Shown piece by piece: positions 36,162 to 46,688 of a stretch of DNA of 64,000 nucleotides. The first letter of the stretch is position 1; each line of letters opens with the position of its first letter. The notes below the pieces were generated by a model. It was given only the letters and a program-made list of their open reading frames with translations. It had not been told where the DNA came from and made no database searches. The DNA comes from Catenaria anguillulae PL171 (Eukaryota > Blastocladiomycota > Blastocladiomycetes > Blastocladiales > Catenariaceae). Where the stretch lies: contig MCFL01000035.1 of assembly GCA_002102555.1 (NCBI GenBank), positions 186,001 to 250,000 on the forward strand, given 5' to 3'. The translations under genes and the position numbers were made by a program.

Positions 36162-37276
36162 ATGTTTTCCACCTCACTTCATGTATCATTCAACATTGCC
36201 GCCTTGCTCAATCTGATTGCCTGCCTCATCTCCAAGTGCAGTGCCCCTCCACCACCCTGCGACGACAGCTCACTTGTCCAACCGCAACATGCGCTCACGG
36301 CCTTGGAACACAATTCGCGCGATACCGCACCGATCCCATTGATGCAGCAAACCAATGTCCAACGACGTCGTCGACCAACAAGCATCCCGGGAGGATTCTC
36401 ACGTTCTGAATCGCCGTCATCCGGTGAAACCCTGGCCCTGACACCATCCATGGCAGCATCAGCGACATTGTCCGCTGCTACCGCGTACTCTTCCAAGATC
36501 CCGGGTCAACAATTATTTGCAGTCTACCTCATCTCGCATGCAACCTTGTACATTGCCGAACTCCTCCTGTACGTTCCCGTCCTCCCACGTTTTACCGCCG
36601 CGTTTCGACGGCACAGCGACGGCTCACCCAATGACCCCACCTGAGGCTGTTACCATCCAGAACCTCGCTCACCACCGACTTTCCCACCATGGGAGCCCAC
36701 CACTTTGTCGCCACCGTGCTCTTCCTCCTTCTCGCCACCCACCTTCCGACCATCTGGCCACATTTCCAACCGATCCACCTGGCCCCATTCATCATTCACG
36801 CCATCTACTGGTCCACATTGACATCGGTTCCTGCCTCGGTCAACGACCAATTGCTTGCCCTGTACAACGCGTCGCTGCTACTTGCCGCGTGCCAGGCAAG
36901 CACTGCGCGCGGTGCATCCAAGGCCATGCGCATGGGTGCCGTGGTTGCGTGCGTCGTGGTGGTGGTCAACTATTGGACGTATTGTTGGGAGTTTCAAGGC
37001 GGGTGGTGTGTGCATGGCGCCGAGGGGGATGGCGGAGGAGGCGCTGGTGCGGGCAGGTTACGGGAGGTGTTGTGGGAAGGTCGCGGGCGAGGCGACGCGG
37101 CCGGGGCTGAGCCTGCGAGGCGTGCAGCAGGGTTGGTGGTTGTGGGTAAGTATGGCGTGGATGTGGAGGTGTTGAGGGAGGAGGCAAGGGCGTGGCAGAT
37201 TGGCGTCGTCAATTTGTGGTATGGTGCGGGCGTGGTGGCGATGGCGTTTGGGCTGGCTGCTAGGCGAGATGACTGA
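36162..37276 (+). CDS. Unknown multi-pass membrane protein, frame interrupted
   Basis: Two adjacent frames both encode hydrophobic helices. The first (from 36162) has FNIAALLNLIACLIS and, after a Ser/Pro-rich loop of about 100 residues, LFAVYLISHATLYIAELLLY; it ends at 36644. The second (36689-37276) has VATVLFLLLATHLPTIW, HAIYWSTLTSVPASVNDQLL, MGAVVACVVVVVNYW and VVNLWYGAGVVAMAFGLAA. Together they would give about six transmembrane segments with an unusual large polar loop between the first two. One small intron or a base error between 36620 and 36690 may join them, or they may be two genes. Family not recognised. Confidence 0.5.
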
Positions 37277-38438
37277 ATTGTAAGGTGATGAGAACCATCG
37301 CAACGGATATTGATGCACATCTTCTGCAGACGACTGTGATCTTTTGGCTCACCTCACTGCAAGAGATGACGATGCAGATGTAGGCAAGACGGCAAGACAT
37401 CTGTTCTTTTTAAATATGTACAGACTATACAAAGGCAACAAAGCAATCCGCATGGCCAACGCAACAACAACTGCCTCACAGAGAAGCTTGGGAGAATAAA
37501 CCGAAATTGAGGAGAGAAGGCGACATGAATGAAATGAGGGGGCTCAACGCACAGCGCCAGTACCCACAGCGATCCAGACCGCCGATGAAGAGTAGATCGA
37601 GAAACAAGGGTGAGATATGTACAGGCACACGGCTCGAGCATGACGAGGTAGAGGTAAAAAGAGACAGGACAAAGGAGCTGGGTACATTGGCATAAACATT
37701 CACAAACTGACCGTTGACGGTACAGACAACAGCCGAGACAAAAAGGGGCGGCAGCCATGGCCGTTGCAGGCGGAAGACGTCACCCGACTCGTGCAAGGCC
37801 ACGAGCCAAACGAAGCAAAGAGGGTTGGGGTGGGAGGGTATACGACAAGCCGAAAGAATCAGGGGGCGGAGTGAGAAGGGAACACGATGAGATGTTGGGT
37901 GATGGGTGGGTACTGATACGACATGACAACGGAAACAAAAGAATAGACAGACAACCGAAAAGAACATGTATACTGCGGTCTGGATCGAAAGAAATGCATC
38001 AACCACAAGTAGTCGGCAAGTTCCAAAACCCGCTTGTCCGGAAGAAGTAAAGACGGACACCAGGAAAGAGTATGAAAGCGCACGAGCCGACAACCAATGG
38101 TGGAGTCCAATTGGGGAACGAAAAGCTAAACGAGGAATCACGGGACAGGCGTTGAATGGACGAGGGGTATTGGATAAGAAGAAGGAATCACGCACACACG
38201 CAACGAAAGAAGCAAAAGTCAACGGAAATGAAATGAAAAGACCCCTGGTGTGGGCGTGAGGAAACGAGGAACGAGAGTGCCCGAAACAAACCGTCTTGAG
38301 AGTAGAGAAAGATGGGACCGCAAGGCAAAGGAAAAAGGAAATGGCGAATGAATCTGCAAATCTCCAAGACTCAATTACGATGGACCTCACCGCCATACCA
38401 CTCTGGTTGAAAGAAAAGAAACCCGACTCGATTGTGAC
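37277..38438. other. Purine-rich intergenic tract downstream of the cyclin gene
   Basis: The plus strand is strongly biased to A and G (pyrimidines on the cyclin's sense strand) from about 37480 to 38430, with few stop codons on the minus strand. A 306-codon minus frame (37476-38396) results from this bias; its Phe/Ser/Leu-rich translation looks non-biological. I regard the tract as cyclin 3' UTR or spacer. Confidence 0.5.
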
Positions 38439-40785
38439 TCAGGCCGCCAACCCAACGACCTGCCCACCAACAGCCTGCCTGACCATCTCCACGCACGCGC
38501 CCCACTCGCGCCTGCCCCTTTCCTCTGTGGCCAAACACTCGACCCGCGACACAATGCCCGCAACCTGCGCCACTGCGGCTCCCGTCCCTGCAACGGTCAC
38601 GGTGCCTGTGGCCCCAGGCGTCGCCATGGGCGACGGATCCAGGCCCGACCCGGTCGACGACGATTGCACCGCCGATACAGCCGCTGCCGCCTTGTTGGCT
38701 GCCGCCAGGCACACGACCGCGCGGTTGAGCAACACAACGGCTGTGTTGAGCGGCGCGTGCGCAGTGCCTTGGGCGTGCACGAGAACGCGCTGAACAAGCT
38801 CGGTTTGCACGGCACGCACGAGGCGCGCAATCAAGTTGCGGTGAGCGGGCGAAGACAAGGCCGCGGGCCAGCGTTCGTCCGAGGGCGTCGATGGCGTCGC
38901 GGGCGTGGTGGCGGCGGATACGCGCGGCGGCGTGTGCGGTGGAGTCATCATACACATGTGATCGTGCGTGGTGGTCGAGTCGGGCGATGGGTCCACGTCC
39001 ATAGGCGACAAGTCACCAGCGGCCGTGTCCATGTGGTTGTCATGACGATGATCTTGATCTGCGTGCGTTGGGGCGGGTGCAGAGTACAATGACCACGTTG
39101 CCTGGGCTGCCGACAAGGGTGCGCCAGGCACAGGAGGCGCCATGGGCGGCGGGAACGGCCGAGCAGCCGCCGCCGCGCAAAAACTCGACCTAGCCGCCTG
39201 GTTATGCTGCTGCTGCGGATGGTGCTGAACGTGCGATGCCATGGACACCTCTTGACCAAAAGCGCCCGTCGGACTCACGGGCGATGGCGGCACCATGCCG
39301 GCCGATGACGTGGACGAAGCAATCGACCGAGGACTTGCGCCAGGCGACATGAACACGGATGCTCCGCTGGACGCAGGCGATGTTGCCATGGGCGACGAAC
39401 CCGGGCTTGCAACCGCTGCCGATGAAATGGCGGCCGACTGCCCGCCCGACATGACGAGCGCACACAATTCGACGGCCAAGTCCACATTGGCAAACAAGAG
39501 CTCAAACACGGCAGCGGAAGGCGCGACCGCCGCCAAGTCAAAGTGGAGTGCCTCGAGGACTTTGCGTTCCATGGCCAGGACATGCTTCTGGGTCCACGCA
39601 GGCATCACCTGCACCATGGCTTGTGTTGCCGGGCTAGCGGCCGAGGCCGAGGTGGCAGAAGGCGGCGGCGGTGGCATGGCAGCCAATGCGGCCAGAATGC
39701 CAGCAACACTTGGCGCGGCATACTCTTCCGCAAACTTTGCGGCCAGTGTCAGGCACACGACGGCCAGCAGGTACAAGTGCGGCTTGCGCGGGGCGAGGTG
39801 CTTGCGCGCGGTTGCAGACGAAGCAAGTGCGCGGTCCATATACTGGACGCCCGTGTAGATGGTCTCGGGAGCGAATCGGAACGAGGCATGAATGGCATTG
39901 AGCTGTTGTTGCGAAATATGTATACCATCCATCATTAGCATGAATGTGTTGGCAAGTCAAGGGTCAAGAACGTACATGAACCAACCACTGTACCACACTT
40001 GCGCGCTCAACGGCCCTCTCGCGCATCCTCCTGACGGCTTGTGCTTGGCCCCGCCGATCGACGCCCATCATGGCCGTTGTTGAACTTGCCGCAGCCACCG
40101 CCGCCAATCTAGCGTCCACCACGGGCGGCCGCGTCGCATACCCGGACCGAGCGCCAACTGCTAGCCGTGCAAACGCATCCACATCGTAATTGGCCGTCGT
40201 CGGAATCGCGCGTGGCACGTGGACCACTGGGAGATGAAACACGTCCGCCGGCGCCAAGTGAGTTGCCACCGAGAGAGTCAGTTGGTGCGAAGGACGCAGC
40301 TTCTTATTTGGCGGCTGGCGCAAGTGGCCATGGTCAGCTGGTGTTGCCGTATCGGTCACTGTGGGTTGCCGGGAGAAAATCAGGGCGGGTGGCGGTGCCG
40401 ATCGGGTGCGTGTCAAGGGCGACGAGTCTGGGACAAGTGTGCGGAGGCAAGGGACTTGAGAAATAGTCTGGGCGCCAGAGATGGATGATGAGGATAACGG
40501 AAATGCAGCAAGTTCATGGCCTTGGATGTGGCGATTTCCTTGACGGTCACAATGGTGGTCGGTGAGAACATGCTCGTGACTGCTGTGACCTTGGGGTGCA
40601 CGAGCTTGGCTGTCGGAGCCAGGAGGATTAGCACCAGTGCCAGCACGACCGAGCCTGTTGCCATCACTTTGGCGACTGAGCAGGTGCAAGTGCGGGTGCG
40701 CAACCGAGGAATGCGAGTTGGCGCTGAGCATGATGCGATGTTGGAAGGTGACCGAAGTCGTAGCTGAGAACAAGACGCTGAACAA
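38439..40785 (-). CDS. Cyclin with long low-complexity inserts
   Basis: Cyclin-box protein, presumably a regulatory partner of a cyclin-dependent kinase. Two exons (40785-39976 and 39902-38439) give up to 757 residues. The cyclin box starts RERAVERASVVQWLVHLNA and continues FRFAPETIYTGVQYMDRAL, KPHLYLLAVVCLTLAAKFAEEY, then a Pro/Ala-rich loop before KHVLAMERKVLEALHFDL. This resembles the VDWLVEVH...LPETLYL pattern of A/B-type cyclins. About 250 residues of Ser/Pro/Ala/His-rich sequence with several SP and TP pairs follow, and then a helical block (ALNTAVVLLNRAVVCLAAANK) that may complete the second cyclin fold. The N-terminal 200 residues are disordered and the exact start is uncertain (40785 or a later ATG such as 40731). 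Confidence 0.85.
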
Positions 40786-41925
40786 TAATCAGATACACGG
40801 CGTTATGCACCAAGAACGCGTCGTGCACGGTAGAGCCAAACGGGAAAGGAAGCAAGGGGGGGGGGGGGGGGAGAAGAGCCGGAGAGGCAGCAAAAAAAAA
40901 AAGCAATGGAAGCAATGGAAGCAATGGAGGAATATGGAGTGGAAGAAATCAGCCAGTCGCCTGGAAGGAACGGACACGAAGAATGCAGAAGACAACGCAG
41001 AAGGGATTCGGACCAAGTTTTATACGGCAAGCAAGTGTCGTTGTTTGGTTGGGCTGATGACGTGGGGGAAAACTTGCATCAAGCAACGGATGTGCATGCG
41101 AACTGGTACGACGGCTTGGAGGACGTCAAGCGTGGCACACTTTTTCGCCCAGACCAGATTGCCGGACACAGGCACACCAGAGGCAGCGAATGGACGCGCA
41201 CGCACGAGGACCGGAAAAGTAAATGAACGTAAACCAAACCAAATGAGCGCACGGCCGCACACGCCAAAGAAGTCCAAATCCAACCCTTTGGCACAACCAC
41301 AATTGCCAGGCAAGCGCAAACAAGGCTGGACTGCAGCGGCCACGATGCATGGGAACAACAATTCACTCGTCATCATCAACAAAGCGGCAAAATGTGACAG
41401 TGACGATTGCCATGCGTCAAATTGGATAACCAACCAGAGCAAACCGAAAAGAGTGTGGCCAAAAAGCGAGCGAGCGAAAAGTGCCACCGTTGAGCTCTGG
41501 GCTCGGGTAAATCACGCAGACCGCGAGCAAGTGAGTCATTCATGAGATACAAAAGCAGGCAGTCCAGCCCGGAGACTTGAGCTTGACAAATCATCCGAGC
41601 TTGCTCCAAGTTGCTCTTGGCGTGCGGCACCGGACTTTTCAAGAGAGCGGCGAAAGACCCGTCATGGTTTGCCTAGCAAAGCGCCGGACGAATCGCATGG
41701 CAAAGGTCGGTGGCAAGGTGGCGTCGCAAGGAAGAATGTGGTCGGAGATCAAGCAAAGAGAAGAGCTTCAAAGATCGGGCACATGATAAAAAAAAATCGA
41801 AAGCGAGCGGGGAAGCGACAAAAGAACGTGCAGCTGTGATCTGCTCCTCCAATTTGTTGGACGACAAATGGCGCTATGATGGAGGAAGGGGGACCAAGAA
41901 AGAGAGCGAGACACAGTAAACATAC
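40786..41925. other. Purine-rich region upstream of the cyclin gene
   Basis: The plus strand is dominated by A and G for over 1 kb. It includes a run of about 16 G at 40856-40871, a run of A near 40892, and a 9-base tandem unit (GCAATGGAA, about three copies, 40903-40928). On the cyclin's sense strand this is a long C/T-rich leader or promoter. Plus-strand frames here (for example 40637-41545) look non-biological. Confidence 0.5.
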
Positions 41926-42292
41926 AGTCAGACAAAGGCGATCGGGCCGTCCAGTAAATGGGTCTCAACAAATCGGGGACAGGCGATCGATTGTACAATC
42001 GCTGGGAAAACGTCGAATGACTTTGAGTAGTCCAAGTAATCGCTCTGGACCACGTCGAGTAAAGCAAGTGTGCATGGTGATACGTTAGTCCGCAGGGCAC
42101 ACAATGACCAAGTGATCGGCCGGTAATGAGGGTTGCGGGGAACCATTTGACCGTCAGGGTCTCGGCCCCCAGGTCCAGGGCCTGGGCCATAAGCATTTGG
42201 CTCAACGTAAAGGTGCAAGCCTGAGGCGTGAGGGAATAGAGATCAACGAGACAAAGCAACTTGGGTAGGTACTTGATGAATGATGATTTCAA
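41926..42292 (-). CDS. Coding-like fragment, unknown
   Basis: On the minus strand about 42150-42280 reads KYLPKLLCLVDLYSLTPQAC and TLSQMLMAQALDLGAETLTV. After a frame change, 41926-42085 reads TLALLDVVQSDYLDYSKSFD and ends HLLDGPIAFV at a stop. Codon third positions are biased as in real genes here. No start and no family is recognised. It may be the last exons of a gene whose upstream parts lie in the fragmented region to 44.4 kb. Confidence 0.3.
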
Positions 42293-43829
42293 TGATGTGT
42301 CAACAAGTCCAGATCGGGCGATGGAGAGTCAGGAGAATAGCGCTGGGCACGGTCCAATATATATGCTCCAATCGTATCTGTGGGAACAGCTTGGCCGATG
42401 CAGCTCGACCAATCGCCGATCAGCTGTGCCCGTTTGCTCGCTCATCAGGTGGGCGGAGCATGGAGAGCAAAGGTCAAGTGAACGGGCCATATTTATGTAA
42501 ACTGCTGTTGCCCCCATGCCGATTGACCATGCGCTTCGAACAACGACATTATCGATCGAGCGAGCACGGTCACAAGAAACGAGAGCGCGAAGACAAGAGG
42601 ATCGAAAGGGGGCGAAAAGACAATGAAAAAAAAAAATTTGCTCAACGAAACAGTAAATTAAACCTGAAATCGTGTGGAAGAGAAAAAACGCGAGCGAGAA
42701 AAGAAGTCGCAAAGACACCACTCTGACCAAATTGGCGGATTTGGCGCCTGCGCCTTTGGCCGGAAGCGACCGACGGCCGCGGCAAGGCAAAGTCGAAGAG
42801 GATGAAACAGAATGATTGTGCGCATACATACATCGTTATGACTTCGGAACGAGTAACAGTTGGAATAGACTGTGACCGCACAATGGTTGCGCAGGTTTGT
42901 GGGCGAGGTCGGGCGGGTAGGATCCAGAGTGCAAAGGTATCCAGAGTGGTAAGGTGGTGGGGGAGTCAAGCAAGCTCACAGCTAAAGCTGGTCATGGGTT
43001 TAGTCTTTCAGGAGTTGGCGGGGATCCGGCTGGTATTTGTATCGGGCGAGGGTATGCCACAAATACGCAAGTGAGAGGGAGTCAGCCGCCGCGTTTCACA
43101 AGTTTTGATTGTTTCCGTGACGAGTGCGTTTGCGATGTAGGGGCCGGTAAGTCATCGCCATGCATCGAGCCTTTGGCTGTCACGTTGTGGCCAACCCAAG
43201 TGGTACCATTGTGCGCCATTAGTCTGGGCCGGCTGGACGCGGGCGGTCAGACCAGATTTCTCTTGTCGCCCGCCCAATAACAAGCAGGAGGCATGCGGGA
43301 AACGTGGGCAATGGCGACGCGGGGGAACTGCGGGCCCATTGTGTGTCAGACGAGGTCAATGCCATGAAGCCGTCATGCCAACATTTAGCAACCCGATGAT
43401 CGCGGCGATGCCGCCCGCGGTCATGAATGCACATTTGCTTTTCGTCGGTACATTTATGTTCCAATCAACCACATTCCATGCGCAAGCGCAAAGCGTCTCA
43501 GGCTGCTTGCAACGGTGGGGTGGCGGAGACACTTGATGCAAGATCAAACTTCAATGGCAAGTGAGTAATCATCGAAATGTAACTACACAACATATGTGTG
43601 TGCATGCTCGCGGCAAGTGGTTCCATTCGGCGGCCAAGCATGCGCATGTATAGGCCGGGGGTCTCAGCTTGAAGCGCCTTCCGGAATGAGGCCAAGATCA
43701 GGTGCCTGGGCCACTGGAACGATTTGGATATGAATATGGTACGGCGTTCTGGAAAGGCAAATCAATGTTTATCAAGGGGAGATGTTGGTCCATAAGCTCG
43801 CACGCAGCGTGCGCTTTCGTGCTGTCGGC
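42293..43829. other. Region without a supported gene
   Basis: Purine-rich on the plus strand until about 42850, then mixed. A TATATATA lies near 42358. Isolated minus-strand hydrophobic stretches (for example AGGIAAIIGLLNVGM about 43390) could be exon remnants but do not connect. Confidence 0.35.
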
Positions 43830-44420
43830 CTAATCCATAATTAGTAAGCCAAAATTCAGATGGGCGATGGCCATGATGAGAGACACGACATCGACAAACA
43901 CAATTTGAAGCCTCAAACCATGACGATCAGTCATGCGTGCCACTGGGGCCCAGGCGCAAAGCACAACTGCGGCAATGACATGTCGCCTCCTGCGCACCTG
44001 CCGAGATGGGTAATTCTCAATTGTTCGCGGGCGGCGCGGGACGCGGTGGGGATGCCGTCCAGGTGGCAGAGCAAAGCCACCAACATGGTCGAATAACGTC
44101 AGGGATGAACGTGCGGGGTCGGGGTCAGGGCTGGACTCAGGTGTCGTTTCATGATGGAGGGTGGTTTCGAAGTACTTTGGGATGCATGTGCCTGGTTCGC
44201 GTGTGGCCACGTTGATGAGCATTGTCATGGTACAGCGAATCTGGAAGCAAACGCCGGTGCACGTGCGATTGAATTGGACGACAGCAAACCGAACCAAGTT
44301 GGCTGGAAGGTCTCGCGATGTCTCACCGAAAGCGGGCAGAGAAACGCCAGCATTTGTGGAATGATGTTGGAATCGCCCCAGAAACCACCTTTCAAGACAG
44401 GCCGCTGTTCCTTATGACAA
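43830..44420 (-). CDS. Degenerate membrane-protein fragment
   Basis: Minus-strand frame with hydrophobic blocks ending at a stop at 43830. A basic RRRRH is followed by VIAAVVLCAWAPVARM and IVFVDVVSLIMAIAHLNFGLL. Upstream lies a possible exon IIPQMLAFLCPLS at about 44350. The arrangement of a basic triplet followed by two helices resembles the last two helices of the seven-helix gene at 46689-47912, which suggests a decayed or partial paralogue. Sequence similarity is weak by eye. Confidence 0.3.
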
Positions 44421-44614
44421 TGTCCCAACAACGTGTTGTGGTATTTATGCACACACAAGCGGTGACGGGTTGACAAACCAGGGAGAAAAGTTAGGAAAGG
44501 AAGGGGAGTGAAATAACCCGGCGGGTGCGGGGTTCATGCTCAGGAAAACTGAAGCTCGGTCTTGTATCATTCAAACCATGCAAAGACTGAACACAGCCTG
44601 ATTCTGCTCGTTCT

Positions 44615-45507
44615 CTACTCTCCAAGCCTCCTGCCTGCACCCCTCCACGCTGGCGCCGTAAACCCACCTTGCCTCGCACCCGTCCCCATACCCCTCGCGG
44701 GCGGCTGTACGCCAAACCCATACCCGGTTGTCGTGGGTCCTGCACCCGCGCCATCGCCCACGACCCCGCGCATCCACTCTGGCGTCGGGACCAACCTGCG
44801 CCCGCCATTCTGAGCCGGATAAATGTCGGTGATCCAATGAACGGCGTGGCCAATCACAATGCCGAGCAGCTTGACGGTGGGCACGGCGCCCGTCATGAGC
44901 AGGTCCCATCCGGCAAGCACCCAGGGCAAGTACATTGCTTGGAATTGCATGCCGAACATGAAGCCGACGGGCGTGTGCGGCGAGTCGTTGGACCACAGGT
45001 AGACCAGGGCCATCATGAGCGGGTCCGTCAGGACGAGCAGGTCAAAGAAGTAGGCTGTCACCTGATGCAAAGTGGACGGAAAGCATGTGAGTGGCTTTGT
45101 CTTGTCGGAAATACACAGGGGTCCCGGAATGGTGGGCGACGTACCAAGGAAAACAACATGACAAGCACAACCACGACTGCGAAATCCGCCGACCGGCCGG
45201 CGTACTTGCCGCGCTCCAAATCCAGCGAGTTGCGGTACAAAAAGTACAAGTTCATTGCCCAGTTGAAGCCGAGCTTACCGACAAAGAAGCACGTCAAGAG
45301 CCGCCAAATCTCAAAATTGATGGTCACGTGCGGCCACAGCAGCAGGAACTTTGGGATTGGAAACAGGAAGTTGGCGGCTAATGTTGTGGCGACGGTGGAC
45401 GCGAAGAGGACACGCGTGATGGGCGGGAGCGAGAAGAGAAAGTCGGTGACTGGGTTGCCCGAGGGGGCACCGCCGGGGGTGTGGACGTTTGCGCCGGGAG
45501 CGGACAT
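44615..45507 (-). CDS. Derlin, ER-associated degradation membrane protein
   Basis: Rhomboid-like pseudoprotease of the Der1/Derlin family that helps move misfolded proteins out of the ER. Two exons (45507-45145, 45061-44615; intron 45062-45144) give 269 residues. Hallmarks are the N-terminal DFLFSLPPITRVLFASTVAT, the luminal WR motif in ITINFEIWRLLT-type sequence (here TINFEIWRLLTCFF), FNWAMNLYFLYRNSLDLERG and a further set of helices (LLVLTDPLMMALVYLWSND, MYLPWVLAGWDLL). The C-terminal tail is Gly/Pro-rich and ends RRLGE, and carries no obvious SHP box (FxGxG) for CDC48 binding. CDC48 itself lies 8 kb away in this window. The rhomboid catalytic Ser/His pair is not evident, as expected of a Derlin. 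Confidence 0.93.
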
Positions 45508-46688
45508 GATGGTGTGTGAGAATGTGCTTGGGAGTTGCGTTGCGGTTGCGGGAACGTGAAGACGTTGTGGGACACCCAGTGATTCAGATATGTGTGAGTG
45601 AGGGCGATGGTTCAGCTGAGGTTTTCAGTTGGACATTCAGAATTGCATTGGCTCTGGAACATAGACAGATACAATGGAAAGTGCATGGGCATTCGGCTCG
45701 GATTTTTTTTTTTTTTTTTCGGGTTTATGTTTTTATTATGGCTTGTGGTCTTTGCCACGCTGTCATGACAGATCGCCTTGTACAAGTACAAAGTGCATGC
45801 GGGATCGGAAGGCCATTCTTTTTCGAATTCAAGACACGTCGAACCCAGCGCAAACTACGTACATACGACGAGGGCACATTTGCCACGGTTCAGGCCGATC
45901 ACGAGGTTGCTTGTGTTACACAATTGCAATGCAGCATGGATTCCAAACCCACGAGTGTTCATATTTCTCACTATCTTGTGTTATGTGCCACGCCTTTCAT
46001 CGGCTGTAGCAAGTTCCTCGGATCAGACCCTGCCGAGTGTCCTTAACCCAATTGTTTTTCAACAGCCGAACTCCATTACGATTCGCGCACGCCTGTTGTC
46101 GACATCGACATGGCATTTGCGTGTCTTATACGTGCGGCGACATCAACATGATCAAGGCCACTGTTTTTGACCAGAGCCCGTGTGTGGGTCAAGGGTCAAG
46201 ACCACGAGACGTATTTCCGACTCATGAGGAGCCTGTGTGCCACATACAAGCAGCACATGCCAAGCCGCTGCTCTTCGGTGCAATCCGTTGGGCGAGGGAG
46301 GCGAGTGGTGGCGCCGCAAGAACAGCGCCTAAACACCAGATCGATGGGATTCGAGTCGACATGGATCCTGGACATTCGGTACCTACCAAAATTGATCTAT
46401 CCGTTTGGCATTCAGATGATAACTATGATGTGGTCTATCATATGTTTTCTTGCTGCTGGAATTCATGCACCCTGACTGTGATTCTTGGCCAAGTGGTAGT
46501 TTGGAGCATGGTGGCAAGACTGCGAGTGCATGTCACTGGATTTGTATTCATACTGCAGTCAAACATAAACATTTGGAAAACGAGTCTCGCTCGTGCCCTC
46601 CGTTCAACTAGGTGGGAAGGATGGACAATGAGTCTCGATTCGTATGTGCTCACGATCGCTTGGAATTGAGCATGAGAATACGACCGCC
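45508..46688. other. Intergenic, upstream of Derlin
   Basis: Contains a run of about 17 T near 45703-45719. A 210-codon plus-strand frame (46037-46669) lacks codon bias and recognisable sequence. No RNA gene seen. Confidence 0.45.

Noticed and set aside
37476-38396. 306-codon minus-strand frame
   Set aside because: It arises from a pyrimidine-rich strand with few stops; the Phe/Ser/Leu/Cys-rich translation has no codon bias or known motif.
40637-41545. 302-codon plus-strand frame
   Set aside because: It overlaps the cyclin start on the other strand and runs through a purine-rich tract; the Lys/Arg/Gly-rich product looks like low complexity.
46037-46669. 210-codon plus-strand frame
   Set aside because: Weak codon bias and no recognisable protein; it lies in the gap between the seven-helix gene and Derlin.
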